From positions 84,376,300 to 84,440,299 of the forward strand of contig CM041777.1 of the NCBI GenBank assembly GCA_023374045.1: a DNA stretch of 64,000 bases, written 5' to 3'. A model generated the notes under the pieces. The model saw nothing but the letters and a program-made list of their open reading frames with translations. It ran no database searches and was not told the DNA's origin. Shown piece by piece: positions 34,906 through 47,335 of this stretch. Source of the stretch: Limonium bicolor. Taxonomy: Eukaryota > Streptophyta > Magnoliopsida > Caryophyllales > Plumbaginaceae. A program made the position numbers and the translations under genes. Every line of letters starts with the position of its first letter. Position 1 is the first letter of the stretch.

Positions 34906-37693
34906 TTTCATCCAGCTCAATTCAACTCAACCCCAAAATGAATTTCAAACCATCATTTTATTCAAGTTTTATCAAGTTTTCAAACAAACCATTTTGTGGA
35001 ATTTTAAAGGAAAAACTCTTCTCACATCACAGAAAACTCTTCTCTATTGCAGAAAGTTCTTCTCACATATACAGAAAGTTTTCTCCCAAAACATTTCTCA
35101 AAATCAGTGTTTCTTCGTAGAGAATTCCGAACAACTTCAAAGATTTTCTAACTCAGTTTTCAAACTCCAAAATAAATTGTTTTCGGGGAGCAAGAAATGC
35201 CTAACCCCTTCAAAACATTTCCTCCATGGTTAGGACATCACTTGTCTTCCTTCCCAAATATAAAAATCCGAGGCGGGGCACTGGGGTCATAACCTCCCTT
35301 GTCGCAGTCTGGATCTCTTTAGGCGGGGCATTAGGGTGACAAACCTCCTCTAATTGCAGCCTAGATTTTTTACAAGGCGGGGTGCTAGGGAAGTAACGAC
35401 CTTCCTAGTTGCAGCCGGGATTTTAGAATCGTCTAACTCCCTTCCATTCGATTTCATTGTTTTCAGTTTTTAATGTTTTAAAACCCGGGAGTTAGAGACG
35501 TTATTAGGGTTCGACCGAGAACATCTCATTCATGGTGTTTCTCTCTGAATCCTATTTTTCGACATAAATTCATTGCCCCATCTTTCGAGCCTCGGCACTT
35601 ACCACTAATTAAGTGTCGTGTTCGAGGGGGTACATAGGGTAATCCCTCGGGATTATCCGCCCTTTTACAATAAAATGATTTTTCTCAATCGCTTTCAAAC
35701 CCGAGATCTCTATTCAAATACCAATTGCCTCACACACTCAAAATAATCTTCAAAACTCCAAATCACTTCATACCCAAATCATCATTCAAACTCCAACTCG
35801 CATTAAACTCAAATTCTCTTACAAATTCCAACTTCATTCAAACTTCCAAAGTCTCATAAGACCCGAGCGTCTCACAGACTAATCTCTCACACCCAAAACT
35901 TCAAACCCTTCAAAACTTCCAAAACCCAAACCTTGAACTACGTAAGGTCTGATCTCAACAGGGAATTGAGTACGTAGGCAGCCCATCTAGGGTGCGACCC
36001 CATTCCAAACAAAAAACCCCCTTCCCCCTCTACGGTGGCTCTCACATCTCTCAAAACGCTCAAACCTTCTTCGGCTCCCACGAACTTCAAACCATCAGAC
36101 ACTAAGTCTTGTTTATTCACTCAACCTCAGACTTTTCTCAAATCTTCATTCTATATTCATCCGAATTCATCAACCCTTTCATTTGGTGCTAGCTTGGCAG
36201 AAAAGCTCACCTCATCCACTCGTTTTCTCCCCTCCTGTCTCAATCCTATCCTTTGGCTTTAAATGAATCTCTCTAAAAAGGTTTTGAAAGAAGACAATCC
36301 CGACAATTGGAGACCGAGGTTTCCTCGGGCACCAATCCGAAGTTGTGGTCGTTGCCACTTCTAAGGGGTGTAACCCAGTGCGAACCCACACAGAATCTCT
36401 GACATGACCAGATAAGTCCTATCCATAGGCAATAATTCAGAGTCAATTAACGGTTCTTAGAACCCTCTTCCCTTTCCTTCCTAGTTCTTTAGGTCAAACT
36501 AGGTGGCGACTCTAGTCAATTCCGCCTTATAGAGGCATAAGTCCGCGTGGGGCCCATTGAGAGCGGGTGTAGTGCTCACTAGCATTCCCCTTATGCTTTC
36601 TGGGAAAGACGGACGATAAGTAGGTATTTGAGGGATGCCAAGGTGACAGGTTTTCACCCTCCACAGAATGGCAATTTCTAGGATCTAGACTTTTAGTCAG
36701 ACCATTTTTAGATAGACCCCCCTCATACCGAAAAATCACCCTCCACAACCCTCACTCACAGACAAACCCTGCTCGCAGCGCTTCATTTACCCCGTCCGGA
36801 TTGACGTCCGGATCCGGACAGCACCAGGACAACGTGTCCGGATCACGTCCGACCCAAGACAGCCGGACGTGACTCAGACATTGTGGAAATTGCAGACTCG
36901 ACCACGGCTTCTAAAATCAGTTTTTCTGCTAAATCCCTCTATCCTTATGCTGTTTATATTGAGCATTGTTATTTTGTCTATGGCTGAGTAGTCGCTTTTA
37001 ATTTCGGTTTACTATGTATCTCTAGAATAATTATTTCTGAACCTTTGTGATTTTCTGCAGTACAATAGAATAAAGTTCTTTCCCTTATGAATTCCTAGAC
37101 TTATTAATCTGATCAATTAATAAGTTTATCAGTTTGTTAGCTTATAAGTGAGAACTGCGGCTATCAATTGACTACAGGGAAAGAACCGGTTAGTATAGAG
37201 ATGGTAATTCCTCTAAAACACTAGCTGACCATTAATCTAGACTACACTTAAAGCAATTAGTAAACAGTGGATTCATAACGAGAGTTAGGATTCGGTCTTT
37301 GCTAATTAGAATTCGTGGAGCGGGAGACCGAATACGAGTTATCTTATTCTAGGGTTTTATTCAGAATACTGTAGAAATCACTTAGGGGAAGAAATTGCAA
37401 TCTAGAGAGAAGTAGTAAACCGGAATTTCCTTTATCAAACAAAATCAAAACAATTATTTACCTGTTGTTTATTGCTTTTTGAACTCTTTTACAACATTCA
37501 CCATCACATACAAAAACCCCCAATTTCCTGTTATTTGTTTTGTGTGTAAGTAGAAATTAAACTAGCCGCTGCCTCCTTGGATTCGATACTCAGGGAATAC
37601 TCCGAGATTTAAACTTGCTATAATCGACCGGTACACTTGCCGTTAGGTTAAACCCCGCACAATTTACCGTTAGGTTTTACCCCAACAAGTTTA

Positions 37694-37711
37694 TGGCGCC
37701 GTTGCCGGGGA
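37694..37711 (+). other. Primer binding site, aspartate tRNA type
   Basis: TGGCGCCGTTGCCGGGGA, six bases after the 5' LTR. The same 18 bases serve the minus-strand Athila element at 59316-59333. Confidence 0.85.
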
Positions 37712-37920
37712 GGCACGGTTGCTTAGTTTAATTTTTATTTTGGTATTGTTATTTAATTTTGTTTTGTTTTGTTTATTTTTTTTTTTTTATTTATTTTCCT
37801 TGTTTATTTTCTTAGCTTTGTGCAATTTATTTCTTATTTTTGGTTCTAGTATTATTTTGATTTTACCCGATTGAGTTTACTTTTACAACTACTTTACTGT
37901 CAGTTATCTGATTTTGGTTT

Positions 37921-39150
37921 ATGGTTAAAACTCGTTCTGAAGGAACTCCTGAATTTGATCTGGAACCTGAGATAGAACGACTCAGAAGAAGTCGCAGGGA
38001 CTGTACTGGAGCCTGCAGTTGAACCAGAGGTGTTTCTCAAGGACTCACCAGGGGATACCTTTGATTCCGAAGAAGAAAATCTTATGGACGGTATCAGCAG
38101 AGAAAGAAGGATGAACGACTACACTCGTCCGAATGTGGAGGGACTCACATCACCAATAGTAATCCCTGCACTGCCGGAAGGGGTAGAATGGCAATTCAAG
38201 ACCCATTATGTCACAATGGTCCTCAATGCGCCGCAGTTCAGTGGAACAGTCACTGAAGATCCAAATGTTCACCTCACCTCCTTCCTGCGATTGGTTGGAG
38301 CATGTTCAACACCAGCTTCTCAAGAGGTAGCCAGACTAACTGTTTCCTTTTTCACTCAGGGACAGGGCTGCAGAGTGGTTGAACTCCCTATCTCCAAACA
38401 GTATCACTCCTGGACCGAGCTAGCAAACACATTCCTGGCAAAATACTTCCCACCATCTCGCATGTTGACCATGAGAGGTGAGATCACCAACTTCAAGCAA
38501 TACAGTGGGGAGACACTTTCAGAGGCTTGGGAGAGATTCAAGGGAATTGTTCGAAGAGTACCGCACCACGGTCTGGGAGAGGAAGTCGTGCTACAATCCT
38601 TCTACAAAGATCTTGATCCCCAGAGCCGTCTTTTGGTGGATACTTGTGCAGGAGGAAGTCTCATGGAGCTTCCAATCACTAGGATAAAGGATCTGTTGGA
38701 AACTCTTTCCAACTCGGCAATCAGTGGGGAGGTACTAGGGCATCTACTGAGGTTCCCCCAAGAAGACCGCTGGAATCTATGAGGTAGATTCGAACACTCT
38801 TTTAGCTGCTAGGATGGATAGCATGTCTAAACAATTTGAGAAGATGTGTGCAATGATGAACCTCAGTCAAGTGCAGCTGTTGTGACCGACTCTTTCCCAC
38901 AGTGTGAGTATTGTGGTAGAAGTTCCAACATGTGTCAGTGTACTCTCAGCAAAATGAAGAGGTAAACTATCTGGGAAATAGGCAAGGGAACTTCTACAAC
39001 AACCAAAACAATCAAGGATATCAGCAGCAGAGGTTCCAGGGAAATAACTACAGTCAGAGGCCCCAGCAGAACACTCAGCATTTTCAGAGACCTCATCAAA
39101 ATCAGCAAATGCAGAACCAGCAGGCACAGAAACAGCCAGCTGTGTGAGTT
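37921..39150 (+). pseudogene. Athila gag
   Basis: ATG at 37921 (MVKTRSEGTPEF), frameshift near 38000, then a long frame to 38782. Capsid-type motifs follow in order: FKTHYVTMVLNAPQFSG, W..LA..FLAKYFPPSR, EITNFKQYSGETLSEAWERF, PHHGLGEEVVLQSFYKDLD and LLVDTCAGGSLMELP. A stop at about 38780 and a frameshift interrupt it. A partial zinc knuckle (CEYC, about 38895-38940) and an asparagine/glutamine-rich tail (38932-39147) follow. It would form the particle shell that packages the RNA. Inactive. Confidence 0.85.
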
Positions 39151-39329
39151 CAAGTTTGGAGGATATGATGCGAGTTTATCCTGTCCCAATAGGAAACTCG
39201 AACAGCAAGAGAACACAAACATGAGAACAAGACATTCATCTTGGAGCAGAAAGCCTTCAACAAACATCTTGAGACTCAGATTGCCCAACTGAATGAAAAT
39301 TTTCTGATAGACCTGCAGGGGCTCTACCT

Positions 39330-40177
39330 AGCCAGCCAGAGAAGAATCCTCGCGAATATGCTAAAGCAGTGACTTTGAGGAGTGGCAAGCAGCTTGATCC
39401 CGACCCTGAGCTGAGAACACTCCAGCTGAAAAAGACAAAGTTGTGTCAAGAGGTAGAGATCATTGAAGGACCAGTCAGAAAATACTCCAGTTGATAAGTG
39501 CACAGAAAATAGTGAGCTGACCGGAAGTCCAGTCTTCTAGATCATCACGACGGCGGTCCCTGAGCTCCCAGTGCCATTCCCAAATCGATTGAAAAAGAGA
39601 GACCTCGACGAGCAGTTTGGTAAGTTTCTTAGCATTTTAAGAAACTAACAATTAATATTCCCTTTTCAGATGCTTTGACGCAGATGCCTATCTATGCGAA
39701 GTTCTTGAAGGACATCCTTTCAAATAGAAGGTCATTAGTTGAGAAGGAGACGGTGCAATTGACAGAAAAAGTTTCTGCAGTGCTTAGCAAGAACCTCCAC
39801 CAAAGCTCGATGATCCCGGCTTACCAATCATTCCATGCTCAATAGGTAATGTCGATTGTGGTAAGGGTCTCTGTGATTTGGGAGCTAGCATTAATTTGAT
39901 GCCTTTATCCATGTATCTTAAGCTTGGATTAGGAGAGTGTAACCTACTCGCATTACTTTACAATTAGCAGATAGATCCATTATCTTTCCAAAGGGTGTGG
40001 TTAGAGATTTGGTTGTTTCTGTTGGTACTTTTGTTTTTCCCTGATTTTGTGATTCTAGATATGGAGGAAGACAAGGAAGTACCCTTAATTCTTGGACGCC
40101 CTTTCATGCGAACAGCTAGGACCCTCATTGATGTTGAGGGTGGTAAGATTATTTTGAGAATGCATGATGAGCAGTAG
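39330..40177 (+). pseudogene. Athila aspartic protease
   Basis: The linker VPFPNRLKKRDLDEQFGKF is followed by the active-site block CDLGASINL near 39872-39900, then, after a frame break, FPVDF-type sequence and [20 protein letters not shown] close to 40100-40160. It would cut the polyprotein. At least two frameshifts and a stop (about 39845) inactivate it. Confidence 0.8.
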
Positions 40178-41441
40178 TTTTGACATGTCCAAGGTTACTA
40201 AACATCCTTCTGACGTACATGCCTGTTTTAGTCTAGATGCTATTGATTCTTTGATGCAGGAATATATTTGGTCAGCTGAATTAGATGAGTTAGAAAAGTG
40301 TTTAATTAATTCTTTTGATGGAGCTCATGAGGATCCAGAGATTGCTGAGGTTGCATTCCATTTATCAGCTGGTAGGCCATTTCGCAGGGGTGCTCATATG
40401 GAGAAGGAGAGATTAGAGCGAGAACCTAAGGAGTTGATTCCTTCCATCAAAGCACCACCCACCTTAGAGCTGAAACCTCTTCCTAGTCATTTAAAATATG
40501 TCTTTTTAGTTGAGCCCTCTGGTTTACCTGTATTATCTCTGCAGATCTAACACATTCGCAGGAGGAGCAACTTTTGCAGGTACTCAGGAAGAACAAGGAA
40601 GCAATTGGATGGTCTGTTGCTGATATCAAGGGGATATCAGGAAATTTCTGCCCCACCGCATTCACTTGGAGGAAAACTGCAAGCCAATGGTTCAACCTCA
40701 ACGACGTTTGAATCCTAACATGAAAGAAGTGGTGAAGAATGAGGTAATCAAACTTTTGGATGCAGGTATCATCTATGCTATTTCAGATAGTGAATGGGTG
40801 AGTCCTACACAGGTTGTACCAAAGAAAGGGGGATTTACTGTCATCCCCAATGAAAAAGGTGAACTAGTCCCTCAAAGGACTATTACAGGGCATAGGGTAT
40901 GTATTGATTACAGGAAATTAAATGCTGCAACTAGGAAAGACCACTTTCCTCTTCCTTTCATTGACCAAATGTTGGAAAGGCTTTCAGGGCATAAGTATTA
41001 TTGTTTCTTGGATGGTATCTGGATTTTCAAATTCCTATTGCCATAGAGGACCAGGAGAAGACCACGTTTACATGCCCCTATGGAACATATGCCTACCGAC
41101 GCATGCCTTTTGGATTGTGCAATGCGCCAGCTACCTTCCAGCGATGCATGACTGCCATATTCTCTGATTATCTTGAGAAATGTATCGAGGTATTTATGGA
41201 TGATTTCTCTGTGTTTGGACTAACGTTTGATTCATGTTTGGAAAATTTAGATCAAATTCTAGCCAGGTGCAGAGAGACTCATCTAGTACTGAACTGGGAG
41301 AAGTGCCACTTCATGGTGCAAGAGGGCATTGTGTTGGGTCACAAGATATCAAGCAAAGGTATTGAGGTAGATAAAGCCAAAATTGAGGTCATTGAGAAGT
41401 TACCACCACCAGCCTCAGTAAAGATGTCAGAAGCTTCCTAG
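40164..41441 (+). pseudogene. Athila reverse transcriptase
   Basis: The connecting region (40164-40550) leads into a frame at 40666-41046 with VQPQRRLNPNMKEVV, EWVSPTQVVPKKGG, HRVCIDYRKLNAATRKDHFP and FLDG. A frameshift near 41030 is followed by 41001-41441 with TTFTCPYGTYAYRRMPFGLC, NAPATFQRCM and the catalytic FMDD at 41193-41204. Homologous elements usually read YMDD or YVDD; F for Y is common in Athila. Truncated by another shift at about 41430. Confidence 0.9.
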
Positions 41442-42000
41442 GTCATGCAGGGTTCTATAGAAGATTCATAAAGACTTTTCGAAAATCTCAAAACCTCTGT
41501 GTGATTTACTAATGAAAGATGCAAAGTTTGAGTTTACGCAGGTTGTCTTGACGCATTCAACACAATAAAGGAAAAGTTGGTGACTGCCCCTGTAGTTATT
41601 GCTCCTGATTGGTCCTTACCCTTCGAGATCATGTGTGATGCGAGCGACTTTGCTGTGGGAGCGGTCCTCGGTCAAAGGCACGAGAAGGTACTGAGAGTTG
41701 TCTATTATGCCAGCAAACACTCAATGACGCTCAGAAAAACTATGCCACCACAGAAAAGGAGTTGTTGGCCATTGTCTTTGCTTGTGACAAGTTCAGACCA
41801 TATATCATCGGGAGCAAAGTCATCATACATACTGATCATTCTGCTTTGAGGTATTTGTTCCAGAAAGCTGATGCTAAGCCCCGGTTGATCAGATGGATCC
41901 TACTCTTACAGGAGTTCGACATTGAGGTGAGAGACAAGCCCGGAGTACAGAACGGAGTTGCTGATCATTTATCACGGATGCAAGTTCCTGATAACGGTAT
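41442..42000 (+). pseudogene. Athila RNase H
   Basis: After several frame breaks (41440-41570), [19 protein letters not shown] (about 41619-41675) gives the first catalytic aspartate. After another shift (about 41740), [20 protein letters not shown] and HSALRYLF, then [15 protein letters not shown], complete the usual order of plant gypsy RNase H. It degrades the RNA strand during reverse transcription in active relatives. Confidence 0.85.
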
Positions 42001-43350
42001 ACCAATTAATGAATATTTTCCTCATGAACTAGTATATGCAATTGGTTTTAAGGAGGACCCTTGGTATGCCGATATTGCGAATTACCTTGCTAAGCAGATT
42101 TTGCCACAAGAAATGTCGTATCAGCAGCGGAAGAAATTCTTTTCTACTGTTAAGCAATACCGGTGGGATGACCCATTCTTATTCAAGTTTGTGGTGATGG
42201 AATTATTCGTCGGTGTGTCCCAGAGACTGAGATTCGTGACATCCTTATCCACTGTCATTCAAGAGAAGCTGGAGGACTTCGGGCCAGCCAAGACAGCAGC
42301 TAAGGTATTGGAGGCAGGTTTCTTTTGGAAGACGCTTCATAAAGACTGTCATACATTTGTGTCCACATGTGATAGCTGTCAGCGCCAAGGTAACCTTTCA
42401 CGTAAGCTTGAGATGCCCTTGAATTACATCTTGGAGGTTGAGCCATTTGATTTATGGGGGATTGACTTCATGGGGCCATTTCCTTCTTCACATTCGAACC
42501 TCTATATTTGGTAGCTGTAGATTATGTTACTAAATGGGCTGAAGCAGTGGTTGCACCGACTAATGATGCAAAGGTTGTGCTGAAGTTTTTGAAGAAAAAC
42601 ATTTTCACTAGGTTTAGGGTACCACGGGCAATCATAAGTGATGGAGGATCTCACTTTTGTAACAAGCAGTTTGAAGCCTTGCTGCAAAAGTATGGAGTGA
42701 GACATAAGGTATCCTTACCCTATCATCCACAGACCAATGGGCAAGCTGAGGTAACTAACAGGGAGATTAAGTGGATTCTACAGAAATCTGTTAGTTCATC
42801 CCGTAAGGATTGGTCTATGAAATTGGATGATGCCTTGTGGGCCTACCGGACAGCTTATAAGACACCTTTGGGAATGTCTCCTTACAAGTTGGTATTTGGA
42901 AAAGCATGTCATCTTCCGGTGGAACTGGAACATAAATCTTTTTGGGCACTTAAAGTTCTGAATTGTGATCTTCAGAAGGCCGGTGAGGAAAGGAAACTAC
43001 AGTTGTGTGAACTGGATGAATTCAGAGAAGAGGCCTATGAAAATGCCAAGATTTACAAGGAACGGACTAAGAGATGGCATGATAAATTGCTTGTGAAACG
43101 AGAATTTCAAATTGGTGACCGAGTGCTAATGTTCAATTCAAGACTGAAACTATTTCCGGGGAAGCTGAAATCTCGCTGGTCCGGTCCATTCACAGTTACA
43201 GATGTTTCCCCTTATGGAGTCATTGGTGTGGTCAACGAGAAAGGGGAAGCATTCAAGGTTAATGGATCACAGCTGAAGTTGTACCAAGGGAGCGATGTTG
43301 ATATGGTTCATTCAACACTTTGGCTCCGGGATCCTGACTCTTCAAACTGA
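42001..43350 (+). pseudogene. Athila integrase
   Basis: Zinc-binding part with C..C ([15 protein letters not shown], 42340-42390), core with [19 protein letters not shown] and NGQAEVTNREIK supplying the D, D and E positions, then a C-terminal basic region (GDRVLMFNSRLKLFPGKLKS) and a final WSGPFTV block. A one-base deletion near 42512 creates a stop just after the first aspartate. The rest (42508-43350) is open. It would insert the cDNA. Confidence 0.9.
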
Positions 43351-44615
43351 TGCACCAAGGTCTAGCCAAAGACCGAAAAGACGGGCAGCTTGGTGGGAGG
43401 CAGCCCACCAGTATAAAACTTCTCTCTACTTTCTTTTTACACTTTCCTTTTACCTGATATACTTACTTTTTGAGAGTTTTTATAATTTTTAGCATGAGCC
43501 CCGACTCCCCGATTTTAATAAACTCTGCCTGGTTCCACTTGAGTTCTTCTGGTTTGCAGATTTAATCTTTCAGGTACTTCATTCTAATGCTAACTGAACT
43601 CAAGTGTGAGGAAATACCATGGCAATTCATCACGGATCAGGGAGTCCTTAACACTCTTGCTATTTATTTCTGCATTTCTTGTGTTTGTTTTATTTTTTTT
43701 TTTTGTGGAAATGTTTTTTATTTAATGAGGTGTTTTAGATAATGGTTTTAATTTAATTTATATAATTATATATATATATAAAAGAGAATATTTCAACGCG
43801 TCCGGCTCAACTCAGCCGGACGCAAAAGCGGACAGCCTCAAACCCTAACCGTCCGGATCCGGACCCGTCATCCGGACGTGACTCAAACCGTCGCGCGCGA
43901 GAATTTCTTTTCTTTCTTTCTTTTCTCAACTCGGCTTTCTTCTTCCTCCGCCCCGACAAACTAAACCTTCGAACCAGAACCTCCATTTCCCTTCCTCCAT
44001 TGGCGCCACCACCACAACCAAAACCACCACCGTCCTTCCCCTTCGCCGTCGCGCCGCCCCGAAGCCACTGCACCACCACCGTCGCCACGTTCTTCCCCCA
44101 TTTCCACTCGAAAACGACATTCAAAACAGGTTTTCCATACTTGCGTTTTCTATTCGAAATTTATGTCACATTACAGTAGATTAAGTAGTTCGAATGAATT
44201 CTAGGCTTAATTGGTTGATTAGTGTCGAGTTTGTGAATCTGTTAGCGGGTTTTGTGTGCATTTGGAGATTTCTGGTTGAATATTGGTCGTTTTTGAATTA
44301 TTTGTCTCGGCGAAATTTTTTTTTTAGGGTTTAGGTGCGTCCGGATCTGCGTCCGGCTAAGTTGACCCAGACGTGGATCCGGACATGTTGAAATTTTGCA
44401 ATTTTTCTGCAATTAGTTTCTAGGTTAATGTTCTGTTGTTTAATGATATTGTTTGCTATGTTTGGCTGTTTTAATGCCTCGATACTCATAAATTAACTGT
44501 GTGCCAAGATGTGTTCAAATCGAACTTACTGCTCGATCGGATTCGGGTTTTGGTGTGTCTTTTGTTTCTCTTTTCTTGCTGTTTAGATTTCTTACTGCTT
44601 TTGTTTATCATTTAG
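43351..44615 (+). other. Athila region between integrase and extra ORF
   Basis: Noncoding, with a polypurine-tract-like motif at 43599-43614 and CGTCCGGATCCGGAC-type palindromes at 43800-43880 and 44336-44390. A pyrimidine-rich leader-like stretch (43900-44130) precedes a GGTTTTCC junction. It might be a spliced or subgenomic leader for the extra ORF. Confidence 0.4.
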
Positions 44616-45924
44616 ATGGCTCGCACTAGAGGAGCACACACGGGGTCCTCTTCGAGGAACCCACGACCTGATGACCAGTCAGAGCTGGCCCCACTACGAG
44701 ATGACGGATTCAGATCTGCTAGAGCCCGGGCTTGGTACGAGCAGGGCGGGGCCTTCGTCATTGAGAGGCGCATTAGCGATGAGGCATCAGCTGCCGCCGG
44801 GATTACAGAGTTATTTGCGGGTATTGGCGCCAGCAGTATCCTACGCATGGGCGTGGGGGTCTTCTTCCGGAGCTAGTACGCGAGTTCTACGCCAATGCTG
44901 TGGCGTCAGACACGACACACAGCATTACCTCCTACGTACGCCAGTTCCAGGTGGAGGTAACCCCTGACACTTTTGCTCATCTTTTACTCCTCCCGGACAA
45001 CCATGATATGCATTTAGAGTTTACGGAGGAGTCACTTAGGGAGAGTAAGACTAGGTGGTTACGAGAGGTCGGGAGTACTACTCGCCGACGGGGTGAGGAG
45101 AATAAGACTGTACTCTCGTATGCTATCCTCCCTTCCCTTCCCCAGAGGACCCTAGCAGAGATCCTCAGTCATCAGATCCGGCCTCAGGCTGGGAATGATG
45201 CTTCTGACGAGGATTGTGTCCTCCTTGACTATCTCCTGACCTCACCACATCCACCAGTTGAGCAGATCTCCCTCCCTTTCGTCATGTTTCGGCAGCTGCA
45301 TAAGGTGGTGACCTATCTGTGGATGAAGAAGAAGAAGATCACCCCTATCTTTCCCATTTTCATCCAGCATCTTCTTCTCTCTACCCTCCCCGAGGAGATC
45401 TTCACTGATATGGCGGTGAGGGAGGGTGAGACACCCATCTCCCTTGGGACCTTCAGGAGATGGGGCTTCTTACGCCTCGATGACGGTAGCTGGGTGAGGG
45501 GCAGCTCGGGTCTAAGATCGACCGGCACCTCTGCGAGTTCCAGCTCTACTCCGACGGCCACTGCTACCATGGCCCCCCTACTGCCCCCGTGATGAGCATC
45601 CCACCAGAGATGCAGGCCATGCTGGACTCCCTACTTCAGCAGCAGCAGAGGATGGAGCAGCGCTTTGGGGGCATGGAGCAGCAGTTTGGGGATGTCCAGC
45701 AGCGCCAGGTGCGCATGGAGGGACATATAGATGACATCCGCCAGACGCAGGAGCACCTCCAGGCAGAGCAGACTTCTATTCGCGACACACAGACTATACT
45801 CGCAGAGCGCTTGGAGCGCAGTGATGCTTTGCAGAGAGACACAGCCGCTCATCAGACCCAGACTACCCAGATCTTACAGATGCTCATGGCCCAGATGAGA
45901 CCTCCGCCACCGCCGCCTCAGTGA
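44616..45924 (+). pseudogene. Extra ORF of the Athila element, coiled-coil C-terminus
   Basis: Three linked frames: 44616-44876 (MARTRGAHTGSSSRNPRP), a shift near 44860 where LVREFYANAVASD continues, 44900-45592 (VRQFQVEVTPDTFAHLLLLP and a long globular part), and after a stop at about 45590 the stretch 45595-45924. The last part is a glutamine-rich heptad region ending in a polyproline run. The middle resembles the domain often annotated 'putative plant transposon protein' in Athila third ORFs. No signal peptide or membrane segment is visible, so an envelope role is not supported. Function unknown. Confidence 0.65.
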
Positions 45925-47318
45925 CAGCCATCATATCTTTACTGCTTTCTTTTCTTTTATTTTATTTTTCGGAACTTTTCTATTTTTCTGAATTGCTTAA
46001 CTTTTTGTCTGTTAAACTAACGATGCAAACACGAGACTGATAGGTGAAGTAATGGTGTTTATATTTGGCAGTGCTTAAATTCTTAATTGCTAAAAATTCA
46101 TGTTTCTCTGAGCAGAACAGCATTCATCACTGATTAATTTACATGTCCTATCTACTGCGAAACGAATGGCTTGGGAAACTCGCAACTTTTGCTCTGCACA
46201 ACACGCATAATGTCTGTAACTCCTAAGGAATATCTCGACCCCTGCAAAACTTCAAGTGTGAGGAAGAACATCTTCCTCAATCTACAAACACCAGGGGAGT
46301 CTCAGTTCCTAATTTAACTTATTAATGTTCAACCTTTGTTGCGTTGCGGGTTATTTATTGTATATGCATCTATTATGAGTATAACATGTTTTGAAAGCTC
46401 TTTTCACTGTTTTTCTTCTCTGACCAATGAGGACATTGCTCCTCTTAAGTGTGAGGAAGGAAAGACCTTTCCCTGAAAACATGCTAGTTGTTCTTTAATG
46501 CCACACTTGCTTTTTGCTGCTCTAATACCTGTGCACACCGAGTGAAATTAAACCAAGTGAAAACCGGAGGAATCTTTTTTGCTTAATGAGGTTTGTATAA
46601 ATAATTTTAAAAAAAAGAAAGAAAAATACTCCCTTTTCACAAAAATATGGTAGATTGGCTAGTTGTGGAAACCAGATTATTTTAGCTTGGGATTTTGGAA
46701 ATTAAGTGAATGTCTGGAATGAAAAGGATAAGGCAAGGTACTCCACTGATCAAAATTTTTTTCCTAACAATAGCAGGCCTCGTCTATCCGGTTATTAAGT
46801 CTTAAGGGTGCCTTAACACCTATCTACCTAAGGTCTCGGGATCTGGGATAGTTGACCCAACACCGTTACAAGGATAGAGAGAAAAGTCTGGGTTATGGAA
46901 GAACTCTACAAAAATTTTCAATATTAGCTTGCTTTATACATAATTCTTGAAGAAGAATTCTTTTGCTTACAGAAGAGATAATTGCAGTTAAATTTATGCT
47001 TTTGATCATGAGTGCGTGGTGTTGAAAGGTATTGCGGAATAAGGCATTACTTCACACCCCTTGTCATCCAAAGGGTAGAGGAATGAAAATTGGTGGAAAG
47101 TCCCAAGCTAAGTTAACTGTTTTCTACAATCTAGTTTCTCTATGCTTTTACAAAATTGTTCTTCCTTCACTGTTTATGAAAACCTACATCTAAAGAGCAA
47201 GATTATTCTTTCATTTGTCACTTTGCTTGATTTCCCTCTGCACCTGTTTAATCTTGAGATTATGTGACGGTATTGGAGATATTCTTATTCCTTATATTTG
47301 CTTGAGGACAAGCAAAAG
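45925..47318 (+). other. Athila 3' noncoding region
   Basis: No coding frame. Contains purine-tract-like motifs at 46251-46266 and 46444-46460, close copies of the true tract. Confidence 0.6.
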
Positions 47319-47335
47319 CTTAAGTGTGAGGAAGT
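47319..47335 (+). other. Polypurine tract
   Basis: CTTAAGTGTGAGGAAGT directly before the 3' LTR, preceded by CTTGAGGACAAGC, the usual Athila context. Confidence 0.8.

Larger units (their letters stand above)
31302..36747 (+). mobile_element. Solo LTR of 5.4 kb, Ogre/Tat-like, inside the Athila 5' LTR
   Basis: Begins TGTAGACACC, ends CACCCTCCACA, perfect TSD ACCCT (31297-31301 and 36748-36752). No polyprotein domain and no repeated terminus inside, hence a solo LTR. A TATA-like ATTATAAAAACA near 31789 and the following leader-like stretch suggest the promoter. Near the right, the pair GAACTACGTAAGG / GTACGTAGGCAGCC and AGGTGGCGACTC are patterns I associate with Ogre/Tat LTRs. The very long LTR fits too. 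Lineage is inference. Open frames in it (for example 31886-32332) look like chance. Confidence 0.72.
30556..37687 (+). repeat. 5' LTR of the Athila element, split
   Basis: LTR sequence 30556-31301 and 36753-37687 surrounds the insert 31302-36747 (plus one TSD copy). Joined, it matches the 3' LTR length of about 1.69 kb. It contains clustered CGTCCGGATC / GATCCGGACG motifs at 30790-30995 and 36795-36875. Confidence 0.9.

Noticed and set aside
43807..44124. Minus-strand arginine/glycine-rich frame
   Set aside because: Complement of a C-rich leader stretch in the Athila element.
44616..45924. Envelope gene of an endogenous virus-like element
   Set aside because: No signal peptide, membrane segment or cleavage site seen; better described as an extra ORF of unknown role.
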